Of a stretch of DNA of 9,700 nucleotides, positions 1 through 7,300 are shown piece by piece (the stretch's first letter is position 1; each line of letters begins with the position of its first letter). Source of the DNA: a bacterium (lineage in GTDB: Bacteria; Fidelibacterota; UBA2242); assembly GCA_018895675.1 (NCBI GenBank), contig JAHIOG010000343.1:1-9700 (forward strand), read 5' to 3'. The position numbers and the translations under genes were made by a program. Under the pieces are notes generated by a model that had not been told where the DNA came from, did not search any database, and was given only the letters and a program-made list of their open reading frames with translations.

Positions 1-1071
1 ATAGGAGAAACTATTAACCGTTACCGTCAATGTTTTCTGGTCGGTACTGATGTTTAGCAAACGTCTTGAGTGAACAACCTTTTCCAGAATGTTCAATAAG
101 GTGGGAATTTCAACCGGTAACTGAACAGTATTTAACAGGGTTGATAGATTGTTCAAGGCATATGGAATACTCTGAAGGAAATGTTCTTTATTCTCATAAA
201 ATCCGCGGAAACCGTAGGATCCCATTGCCTGCATGATCCGGATCAGCACATAGCCGTAGAAATACTGAGTAAACTCCTTGGGTTTGATGTCGATCAGACT
301 TGATGTAACTGTGATGTAATGATCCAGTAGTATTTTACGAACTTCGTCGGGCATATCGGCTTTGGAATCATAAAGCAGGGAGGCGAGATCGTATTGTAAG
401 GCGCCGCGTCGTCCGCCCTGATAATCGATGAAATAAGGAACGCCGTTTTTGAGCATCACATTCCGGGACTGGAAATCCCGGTAAAGGAAATAATCGGTTT
501 CCGTACGCAGCAGATAATCGGTAAACGCCTGAAAATCTTCCTCGAGATACTCTTCGTCGAATGGTATCTTAGCCAGTTTGAGGAAGTAATATTTAAAGTA
601 GTTTAGGTCCCACATCATTGAGCGTTTGTCGAAACGTGAGCGCGGATAGCAGACATTGTAATTCAGGTTCTTTGCGGCGGTGATCTGAAATTTCGGAAGT
701 TGCTCGATCACCGATTTATAGATATCAATCAGTCGGTCCGGGTAGTTTTTACCTTCGCGGTACTGATTGATATATGTGTATAATGTAGTGTCACCGAGAT
801 CTTCCACAAGATAGATGTCTTCTTCCGCATTTTCCCGGAATAGTTCGGGAACATTCAGATTGATGGAGTGGAAATGCCGGGTGAATTCAGTGAATGCACG
901 ATTTTCTTTTTTATCGGAATTATAAGCGCCGATGGCTGAGTGTTTCGTGCTTTTAATACGATAATATTCGCGATATGAACCGGACGGAGGAAGCGGATGA
1001 ATGGTTTCGACATTTTCTCCCGCCCAATCTTCAAATAATCTTATAAGTTCCTGCTCAGTATGTTTCTCCAT
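1..1071 (-). CDS. Phosphotransferase (APH/AmgK-like kinase fold), partial, probably fused to a RapZ-like C-terminal domain
   Basis: The gene is read on the minus strand from ATG at 1071-1069 and stays open for 357 codons to the left edge, so its 3' end lies outside the window. The protein has the aminoglycoside phosphotransferase fold. Near residues 28-39 is a nucleotide-loop-like stretch (PPSGSYREYYRI), at 197-206 the catalytic-loop motif YRDFQSRNVM (Asp199, Asn204; Tyr replaces the usual His), and at 214-219 the metal-binding IDYQGG (Asp216). This family (COG3178) includes AmgK, the anomeric MurNAc/GlcNAc kinase of peptidoglycan recycling, so a cytoplasmic sugar kinase is a reasonable but unproven role. 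After the kinase part, at 347-357, the sequence reads TLTVTVNSFSY. I recognise this as the start of the RapZ-like domain that follows such kinases in Bacteroidota; only this beginning is visible. The gene is divergent from the T9SS-tailed gene. No Shine-Dalgarno sequence precedes the ATG. The kinase fold is confident, the substrate is not. Confidence 0.85.
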   Translation of the reverse strand, partial: MEKHTEQELIRLFEDWAGENVETIHPLPPSGSYREYYRIKSTKHSAIGAYNSDKKENRAFTEFTRHFHSINLNVPELFRENAEEDIYLVEDLGDTTLYTYINQYREGKNYPDRLIDIYKSVIEQLPKFQITAAKNLNYNVCYPRSRFDKRSMMWDLNYFKYYFLKLAKIPFDEEYLEEDFQAFTDYLLRTETDYFLYRDFQSRNVMLKNGVPYFIDYQGGRRGALQYDLASLLYDSKADMPDEVRKILLDHYITVTSSLIDIKPKEFTQYFYGYVLIRIMQAMGSYGFRGFYENKEHFLQSIPYALNNLSTLLNTVQLPVEIPTLLNILEKVVHSRRLLNISTDQKTLTVTVNSFSY

Positions 1072-1085
1072 ATCAGTGCGATTTT

Positions 1086-1115
1086 AGTATTCATTTGCTA
1101 ATTAATCAAGGTCAA
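1086..1115 (-). promoter_or_regulatory. Possible sigma70-type promoter of the phosphotransferase gene
   Basis: On the minus strand, TTGACC (1115-1110) is followed after 18 bases by AATACT (1091-1086), which matches TATAAT at four of six positions. The expected transcription start near 1079 would leave a leader of only about 8 nt before the ATG at 1071, in line with the lack of a ribosome-binding site. This rests on consensus matching by eye in AT-rich DNA, so it is weak. Confidence 0.25.
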
Positions 1116-1174
1116 AATTTATATATCACGACATACCTCTCTTTTTCACAGGCTGATTTCAAATGGGTTTTGAA

Positions 1175-1203
1175 TTGACAAAAAGCGAGAAATGCAGTAA
1201 TTT
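1175..1203 (+). promoter_or_regulatory. Sigma70-like promoter of the T9SS-tailed protein gene
   Basis: A perfect TTGACA (1175-1180) is followed by a 17-base spacer and TAATTT (1198-1203), which extends to TAATTTG and so also resembles the Bacteroidota -7 element. Transcription would start near 1210, only about 6 nt before the ATG at 1216. The -35 match is strong and the -10 is moderate. The position argues for a very short leader or a leaderless transcript. Confidence 0.45.
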
Positions 1204-1215
1204 GGCTTGGTTGTT

Positions 1216-1971
1216 ATGAAGAAGATTTTCTTAGCATTAATTGTGATGGCATTCGGGTTAGCGGGTTTAAAAACGGTGTTAGCCGGTGATGTGACCGTTG
1301 TTATACGAGATGGGTCCATTGGGAACGGACAATCCGGCAAGCTGGGGATTGCCGTTTTTCCGAACGTTCCGGTAGCGGGGATTCAAATCATGATAGCGTT
1401 TCAAACAGATCAGGTGACAGTCAGAGAAGCGGAGATCGACGGCGATCCGAAAGGTTTTCAGATTCATAGTAATATTAAAAACGGTACTCTGAAAACTCTG
1501 ATCTTTAATCTGAGTGGCGGCGTTTACGGACCGGAAGACGAAGTCGTTATCAATGTTCCGCTAACGCCGGTTGGTGGTTTTACAGGCTTTGTGTTATATG
1601 AACTGAAGGAATTGATCCTTGCCGGAGAAAAGGGACAGGTTCTGGAAGTGGATCGCCGGTTGGGTACAATAGAAGTATCGCTGATATTGCCCCGGACTTT
1701 CAGGGTAGAGTCCAGTTATCCTAATCCATTTAACGCCAGTACGGTTATAAACTACGAACTTCCACGGGATGCAATTGTCTCGGCGCGTATTTATAGTATT
1801 AACGGACAACTGGTTATCGAATTGGAAAATCATCTGCGTAAAGCGGGATATTATCAATTAATCTGGGATGGTAGAGACGCGCAGCACAAACCGGTTAGTT
1901 CGGGCGAGTATTTTCTGGTGTTTCAGGCTGGCGAGTTTCAGTATAAACACAAAATGCTCTTTCTGAAATAA
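1216..1971 (+). CDS. Secreted protein with cohesin-like domain and T9SS C-terminal sorting domain
   Basis: This 251-residue protein begins with a clear signal peptide (MKKIFLALIV..., cleavage probably after VLA at residue 23). Residues 24 to about 150 form a beta-rich segment with the spacing of cohesin-like domains: an early Gly-rich turn, a hydrophobic 'AGIQIMIAF' strand and a late 'LTPVGGFTGFVLYEL' strand. Residues 161-251 match the type IX secretion sorting tail of the FlgD-Ig-like type, with YPNPFN (168-173), the middle strands ARIYSINGQLV, SGEYF (229-233) and a basic end KHKMLFLK. In T9SS organisms this tail directs export across the outer membrane and is removed or used for surface anchoring. 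ATG 1216 is preferred to the in-frame TTG at 1207 because it begins the signal peptide directly and the promoter leaves no room for more. No Shine-Dalgarno sequence is seen. The role of the N-terminal domain is unknown; carbohydrate or protein binding is only a guess. Confidence 0.85.
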   Translation: MKKIFLALIVMAFGLAGLKTVLAGDVTVVIRDGSIGNGQSGKLGIAVFPNVPVAGIQIMIAFQTDQVTVREAEIDGDPKGFQIHSNIKNGTLKTLIFNLSGGVYGPEDEVVINVPLTPVGGFTGFVLYELKELILAGEKGQVLEVDRRLGTIEVSLILPRTFRVESSYPNPFNASTVINYELPRDAIVSARIYSINGQLVIELENHLRKAGYYQLIWDGRDAQHKPVSSGEYFLVFQAGEFQYKHKMLFLK

Positions 1972-2003
1972 ATCACGATTTGTGTATAAGAACATTATTA
2001 AAT

Positions 2004-2007
2004 AGGA
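2004..2007 (+). promoter_or_regulatory. Ribosome binding site of the threonine aldolase gene
   Basis: AGGA lies 6 nt before the ATG at 2014 and supports that start. It is one of the few recognisable Shine-Dalgarno sequences in the window. Confidence 0.55.
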
Positions 2008-2013
2008 ACAACA

Positions 2014-3057
2014 ATGAACCATATTCGTATTGATTTAAGAAGTGATACCGTTACGAGACCCGGCAGGGGAATGCGCGATGCAATGATGCGGGCAGACGTC
2101 GGGGATGATGTTTACGGCGAAGATCCAACCGTGAATTTTCTACAGAAGCGGGTGGCTGAATTGCTGGGAAAGGAAGATGCGCTTTATGTACCCAGCGGAA
2201 CAATGTCAAACCAGATTGCGATCAAGATTCACACACAGCCGGGACAGGAAGTCATCTGCGAAGAAAATTGTCATATTTTCAACTATGAAGCCGGCGCGCC
2301 TGCGTTTCTTTCCCGGGTACAGATGCGTACATTGCAAGGGAATTACGGTGTTCTGGATATCGATGATGTGAAAAATGCAATCCGTGCCGATAACGTTCAT
2401 CTTCCGCCAACAGGATTAATTTGTATAGAGAATACACATAACCGCGCCGGTGGAACGATTTATCCGCTTGAAAATATTGCAGAGATAGCTAAACTGGCAG
2501 CCCAAAAAGGGATTCCGTTACATCTTGACGGCGCTCGTTTAATGAACGCGGTGGTTGCTACTGGAATTCCTGCCAGGGAGTGGACCGGTTATTTCGACAG
2601 TGTTAGTCTCTGCTTTTCAAAGGGGCTGGGAGCGCCGATCGGATCGGTTTTATCCGGAACGAAAGAATTTATCCATAAAGCCCGAAAATACCGTAAGATT
2701 TTCGGTGGGGGGATGCGTCAGGTCGGTATCCTTGCAGCTGCCTGCCTGTACGCTCTCGATAACAATATCAAACGCCTTGCCGACGATCATGAAAACGCTC
2801 GCCTGTTGGCTGAAAATCTTAAAAATCTACCCGGTATTTTTATCGATATGAAGCAGGTTCAGACCAATATGGTGATGATCCATGTCAGGCATACAAAATT
2901 TAATTCAGTAAGCCTGTCTCAGGCATTATTGCGGCAGGGAATAGCTGCCAATGCCGTTGACGCAGAACGGATTCGAGCCGTGACCCATCTTGATATAACA
3001 AAAGATCAGATTTTAAGCACCGTGGAAATTTTCCGGGATTTAGTGAAAGATGCCTGA
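2014..3057 (+). CDS. ltaE: Low-specificity L-threonine aldolase (PLP-dependent)
   Basis: The 347-residue product is a complete fold-type I PLP enzyme of the beta-eliminating lyase/threonine aldolase family, close in length to E. coli LtaE (333 residues). These enzymes cleave L-threonine and L-allo-threonine to glycine and acetaldehyde in the cytoplasm. Visible family motifs are DLRSDTVTRP (7-16), DDVYGEDPT (31-39), the phosphate-binding region VPSGTMSNQ (59-67), CHIFNYEAGA (86-95, with the His that stacks on the cofactor), LDGARL (171-176, Asp contacting the pyridine nitrogen), FSKGLGAPIGS (201-211, Lys203 as the Schiff-base lysine), GGGMRQ (231-236), and a C-terminal IRAVTHLD (320-327, Arg322 as probable substrate-carboxylate ligand). 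All key residues are present, so it should be active. It begins 42 bp after the T9SS-tailed gene with an AGGA ribosome-binding site and could be co-transcribed, although no functional link is evident. A palindromic element follows 4-10 bp after the stop. The substrate diastereomer preference cannot be read from sequence. Confidence 0.96.
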   Translation: MNHIRIDLRSDTVTRPGRGMRDAMMRADVGDDVYGEDPTVNFLQKRVAELLGKEDALYVPSGTMSNQIAIKIHTQPGQEVICEENCHIFNYEAGAPAFLSRVQMRTLQGNYGVLDIDDVKNAIRADNVHLPPTGLICIENTHNRAGGTIYPLENIAEIAKLAAQKGIPLHLDGARLMNAVVATGIPAREWTGYFDSVSLCFSKGLGAPIGSVLSGTKEFIHKARKYRKIFGGGMRQVGILAAACLYALDNNIKRLADDHENARLLAENLKNLPGIFIDMKQVQTNMVMIHVRHTKFNSVSLSQALLRQGIAANAVDAERIRAVTHLDITKDQILSTVEIFRDLVKDA

Positions 3058-3061
3058 AATG

Positions 3062-3067
3062 AAAGTT
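3062..3067 (+). repeat. Left copy of putative 6-bp target-site duplication
   Basis: AAAGTT occurs immediately left of the palindromic element, and the same hexamer lies immediately right of it (3203-3208). This is what a 6-bp duplication on insertion would leave. A chance match is possible in AT-rich DNA. Confidence 0.45.
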
Positions 3068-3202
3068 AATGGTCTCGTAAAAAGTACAAATCATGTCATT
3101 CTGAATGAGGTACGAATGAAGAATCTTAGCCAATTATCGACGAGATTCTTCGTTGCTTCGCTGCCTCAGAATGACAGCTTCGGGTCTTTTTACGAAACCA
3201 TC
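3068..3202. mobile_element. MITE-like non-coding palindromic element (135 bp)
   Basis: The ends are imperfect inverted repeats: ATGGTCTCGTAAAAAG (3069-3084) pairs with the reverse complement of 3186-3201 at 15 of 16 positions. Symmetry continues inward. TGTCATTCTGA (3094-3104) is mirrored at 3166-3176, and GAAGAATCT (3118-3126) is mirrored at 3143-3151, leaving a loop of about 16 nt. The whole element is therefore one long imperfect palindrome with roughly 60-nt arms and a one-base indel. It encodes no transposase, so it would have to be mobilised in trans. A 74-codon open frame that runs through it is a product of the repeat. Motifs like GTCATTCTGA...GAAGAATCT are, to my knowledge, common in dispersed bacterial repeats. 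Its position just after the aldolase stop means a transcript could fold there and terminate or be stabilised. Confidence 0.75.
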
Positions 3203-3208
3203 AAAGTT
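3203..3208 (+). repeat. Right copy of putative 6-bp target-site duplication
   Basis: AAAGTT directly follows the right end of the element and matches 3062-3067. Confidence 0.45.
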
Positions 3209-3397
3209 GTCAATAATGTAATCGTGTTTATAAAACCGGTTATGATCAATAAAATCGAAAAGTATTTCAATTAAACAGAATAAGGATAAATCTCGATTCA
3301 ATTGTTAGAAAATCACAACTATCATACTTTGGAAACAATTTAATTTCATTTTTCTTCCATCATCCCAATATTTCTCCTGATATAAACAATTTTAATT
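3209..3397. other. AT-rich intergenic DNA upstream of the propeller gene
   Basis: No gene is visible in this stretch. It is strongly AT-rich, contains a small imperfect palindrome around AAAACCGGTTAT (near 3232-3243), and carries at its right end the -35 part of the candidate promoter of the following three-gene unit. I see no RNA gene and no clear terminator hairpin with a T-tract. Confidence 0.5.
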
Positions 3398-3411
3398 ATG
3401 TGTAGTATAAT
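3383..3411 (+). promoter_or_regulatory. Candidate promoter of the three-gene envelope unit
   Basis: A perfect TATAAT (3406-3411) follows TAAACA (3383-3388, four of six matches to TTGACA) after exactly 17 bases. Transcription would begin near 3418, directly at the ATG at 3419 that opens the best signal peptide. The -10 overlaps the possible upstream starts at 3398 and 3410, which argues against their use if this promoter is real. Confidence 0.4.
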
Positions 3412-3418
3412 GAAGATC

Positions 3419-4300
3419 ATGAAAACGTTATTTCGCTATTTTTGGATTTTTTTATTATCGACCGGGATAAGTCGGGGACAGATCAATATTCTAAAAGACC
3501 TGACTCCGGCTCCGTTACCGAAAGGCGCTGAATTTTCATCCATCGCTGTTTCCCGGTTTGGCGATATTTACCTGCTGGAAAATAAGCGGCATGAAATTTA
3601 CCGCCTGAAAGATGATGGCAAAATTCTGAATGTCAACGGCGGATATGGTTGGGGCGAAGGGCAGTTCGATACGCCTGTGGATATCAGTATAGCGTCGGGA
3701 CTGGACCTGATCGTTGCCGATTATAATAATCACCGGATTGTGCGTTTTGATCGTGATCTGAACTATATCACCAGTTATCCCGATCCGAACAGCGATTATC
3801 AACTGTCATTTCCCCGATCGGTTATCTTATCGGGGCTTGGGGAGATTTTTATCCTGGAAGATGAAAATTCCGAGATCGTACGTTTGAATATCCGTCAAAA
3901 CGACATCACCGTCTTTGCCGGAATTGAATACGGTCGCTATTCGCTGGTGGAACCTCAACTGATCCGAATGGCGAAATCCGGACTGATTACGGTGTTGGAA
4001 AAGAGTGGTAAACTATTGCAGTTCGACCGCTATGGGGCGCCTATGATACAATTGTCCGCATCGATCGAATCCGAAGTCTTAAGTATGGTGTTGATCAATG
4101 ATGATGTTTTAATCACACTTGCAAAGGAACAATATTTGTTATACTACTCAAAGTCATTGGATGAATGGTTTTCGCCGGTGATCAGTGGACTTGATGTTCC
4201 ACGCCAGTTTATTGCCGGGACATATAAAAACGATCAGCTTTATCTGCTGCATAGTTCGGGTCGCATATTGATCTGTGCTGTTGATAAGTCGGTTCGTTGA
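3419..4300 (+). CDS. Exported NHL-type beta-propeller protein
   Basis: The protein is 293 residues from ATG 3419. In-frame ATGs at 3398 and 3410 would give 300 or 296 residues, but 3419 gives the cleanest signal peptide (MKTLFRYFWIFLLSTGISRG, mature end near Gln21) and fits the promoter. The mature part is a repeated beta-strand pattern typical of NHL or six-bladed propellers. The most regular repeat is at about 81-120: GQFDTPVDISIASGLDLIVADYNNHRIVRFD, quoted here only in parts as 'GQFDTPVDISI' and 'VADYNNHRIVRFD'. Further blades lie near 39-71 (SSIAVSRFGDIYLLENKRHE), 131-168 (FPRSVILSGLGEIFILEDEN) and 179-205, with more divergent ones after. Such domains bind proteins or ligands and have no catalytic residues visible here. 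It should act in the periplasm or at the outer membrane. It is first in a close-packed unit: the annotated start of the next gene lies inside its 3' end and an ATG overlaps its stop codon, so co-expression with the barrel protein is likely. Its exact partner is unknown. Confidence 0.85.
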   Translation: MKTLFRYFWIFLLSTGISRGQINILKDLTPAPLPKGAEFSSIAVSRFGDIYLLENKRHEIYRLKDDGKILNVNGGYGWGEGQFDTPVDISIASGLDLIVADYNNHRIVRFDRDLNYITSYPDPNSDYQLSFPRSVILSGLGEIFILEDENSEIVRLNIRQNDITVFAGIEYGRYSLVEPQLIRMAKSGLITVLEKSGKLLQFDRYGAPMIQLSASIESEVLSMVLINDDVLITLAKEQYLLYYSKSLDEWFSPVISGLDVPRQFIAGTYKNDQLYLLHSSGRILICAVDKSVR

Positions 4301-7300
4301 TGTTGAAATTATTGGAGAAACACTGATTCGTCTTTGCCTGGAAAATAAAGGTTATTTTAATAAAATTACTTCGGGAGCAGTTTCGATTCTGCTGTTTATT
4401 GGAATTTCAAGGTCACTTTCAGCTGCCGATTGGCAAACAGATACATTAACGGTTTTTCCAAAAGATTCGGTGGTTGTTCTTTCGCGACCATACGTTATAC
4501 CATCCACATTAAGCCTGAGGGATCTCGATAACAACCTGATAACAATTCCGGAAATGAAGATCGATGCTATCAATAGCCGGATCATAGCTGCTTTTTTGAC
4601 TTCTGATACATTAAATGTCGTTGCGCGATATCAATTTTTGAATATTAATCTTCCACGTCAACAAATCCTGAACCCGCCGCCGCGAATCTATTTTCCGGAA
4701 ATAAAAGACCGGGAAGAAACACCTGCTCAAAAAAGCAGACAGAAAACCTCCTTGCCGTCGGATTATGATTTTTTAAAGTCCGGGACTATTTACCGTGGCG
4801 TATCAATCGGCACGAATAATGGATTATCCCTGCAGTCCGGCTTGAACATTGAATTACAGGGACAACTGAGCGATGATATATCAATTATTGGTTCATTAAC
4901 CGATCAAAATATACCTATCCAGCCGGAAGGAAATACTCAAACTATTGATGAGATCGATAAAGTCTTCATTCAGGTTCGTATGCCAAATGAATACATCACC
5001 TTCGGGGATTATGAATTTTCAAATCGAACCGGAAATCTTAGCGCCTATCAGCGAAAGTTACAAGGCGTCTTAATCGAAAGTAATCGCAATGGTAATCATG
5101 CCCAGCTTAGCGGCGCTATCACCAAAGGACAGTACACAAGCAATTATTTTATGGGAGAGGAAGCGAATCAGGGTCCCTATCAGTTAACGGGTAAAGAGGG
5201 TGAAACAGCTATTATTGTACTGGCGGGGACTGAGAAAGTATGGCTGAATAGTGAACCGATGAAACGAGGTGAAAATAACGATTATGTCATCGATTATTCC
5301 ACGGGTGAAATTACTTTTACACCGCACCGCCTGATCACATCCGATTCGCGGATTACGGTGGATTTTCAGTACTCGAACCTGGTTTATCAGAAAAATATCT
5401 GGATTGCACGAAATACTACTGCATTAGCCGATGGAAAACTAAAGTTGTCAGCCGGATTGATCAGTGAAAGTGACGATAAGGATAATCCCATCGAACTGGT
5501 TCTGACGGATACAGACCGGGTTCGCTTAAAACAGATCGGTGATAATGACCGGGAAGCCTTTCAGAGCACCATTAGAGAAGACAGCGTTGGTGTTTATAAA
5601 TTTAATGAAGATTCTAACCTTGTATTTGTAGGATCCGGCGGCACCCATTCGGCGTCTTTTTATAATGTTGGAGTGAAAGGAAAATACAAAAAGGTTTACG
5701 GTGCTAATATTATCTATTTTGAGTATGTCGATACATCAAATCCCTTAACTCCCGCTTCGGAAATTGAGCAAGCTGTATATTTGCCGGTCAAACCTCTCAA
5801 ATTACCCACGAACCATCGACTATATCATTTTTCCGGACAGTGGAAACCGTCGAAGTATGTTTCACTATCGTCGGAACTGGCGGGTTCTGATCTGGACGGC
5901 AATACGTTTTCATCCATTGATGATCAGAACAACCGTGATCTGGCTTTCGATATCAAATCAAACATCGGGATTCCAATTACACAACGCAGTAATATCGGTG
6001 TCCGGTTGAATTTTCGGCAGGTGGGTGAACTTTTTGAACCCATCGATCGCTTTCAGGAGGTTGAATACCGCCGGAAATGGGATTTACCGTCGGATTCCAC
6101 TCAGGGTGAGCGTGTGATAGAAGGCGGCGTTAACGTCAATCTGAATGAGGCTGTAAAATGGGCGGTTGATGTCGGATCATATAACCGTGGTAGCATTGAC
6201 GCCAACCGCTATAAAATTTCCGGAATCGTGCATTATAAATTGATCGACCGGCTGGAACTCTATCAGGAACGCATCAAACGTAGTATTTCCTTGATTGGAT
6301 CTTCTGACTGGCTGCGGCAGAAACTGTTGCTTCGTTTCAATATTAAAAACATCAAACCTTTCACCGAATTCTATAGCGAGGAACGCACAGGAGCAGCGGA
6401 TGATCTGAGCAATTTCCAATTTCTTGAACAGCGCTATGGAATTGACTTAAACGGGAATCATAAATTTACCGGGCGAATTGAAACCTATTTCCGTAACGAC
6501 AATGATTTAATCGAAAATAAACGGACTCAAGCCAGTTCTTCACAGAATGTTGCCGTCAGTGGACAGATTAATGATTGGAAGTCCTTTTACAGCCGATTTT
6601 CATATACCTACCGCAGGAAAAAATATCCGGGCGAAAGCGCATCACCTGACCAGCAAGTTCAATTGATGGACGTCATGCTGAAACAGCATCCCAAACGATT
6701 GCCGTTTTCCTGGGAAACGACCATGAAGATCGAAGAAGAAAGAACCGTCAAGAAAGAATACCGCTATTTTTATGTCGGGGAAGGTGAAGGACAATATACG
6801 TACGATTCGACGTTTGCCGATTATGTGCCCCATCCCCGGGGAGATTATATTCTGCGGATTATTCCTTCGCAGATCAAAGTACCGGTGACGAGTGTTCAGA
6901 ATGGCTTGCGTTTTCAATTGGACGGCAGACGTCTGAAAGGAAAAATACCGTGGAAACTGCCAACACGTTTGACAACACTAACGGACATCCGGTTGCAGCA
7001 GCAAATCCGTGACAGAGACAATCCATTCAGTCTCCTTACGTTTTCCGGTGATAATATTGATGATCGCTGGGCGTATTTCAACCGCACATTTCAGCAGGAT
7101 GTGATCTATCGACCGGATCATCGACGTTCGGATCTGCGCTTGCGGTATATGGAGACCAGTAAGATCAGTCAGCTGGACATTCGTGGATGGGAAGGACGGG
7201 AAACATCTTCTGTAAAAGAAACCTCGCTGAGATACAAAGGACGGTTTATGGGAGATATCAGGTTAGAATCGGATGTTGCCCGCAAATATACATATCGTCA

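Noticed and set aside
1207..1215. TTG start giving three extra residues on the T9SS-tailed protein
   Set aside because: ATG 1216 begins a standard signal peptide and better fits the promoter position.
3050..3274. A 74-codon plus-strand open frame overlapping the end of the aldolase gene
   Set aside because: It runs straight through the palindromic element, overlaps the aldolase stop, has no ribosome-binding site and resembles no protein; its translation is repeat-derived.
3536..3802. Opposite-strand open frames inside the propeller and barrel genes
   Set aside because: They lie wholly within strong coding sequence in another frame and show no domain, signal or start signals of their own.
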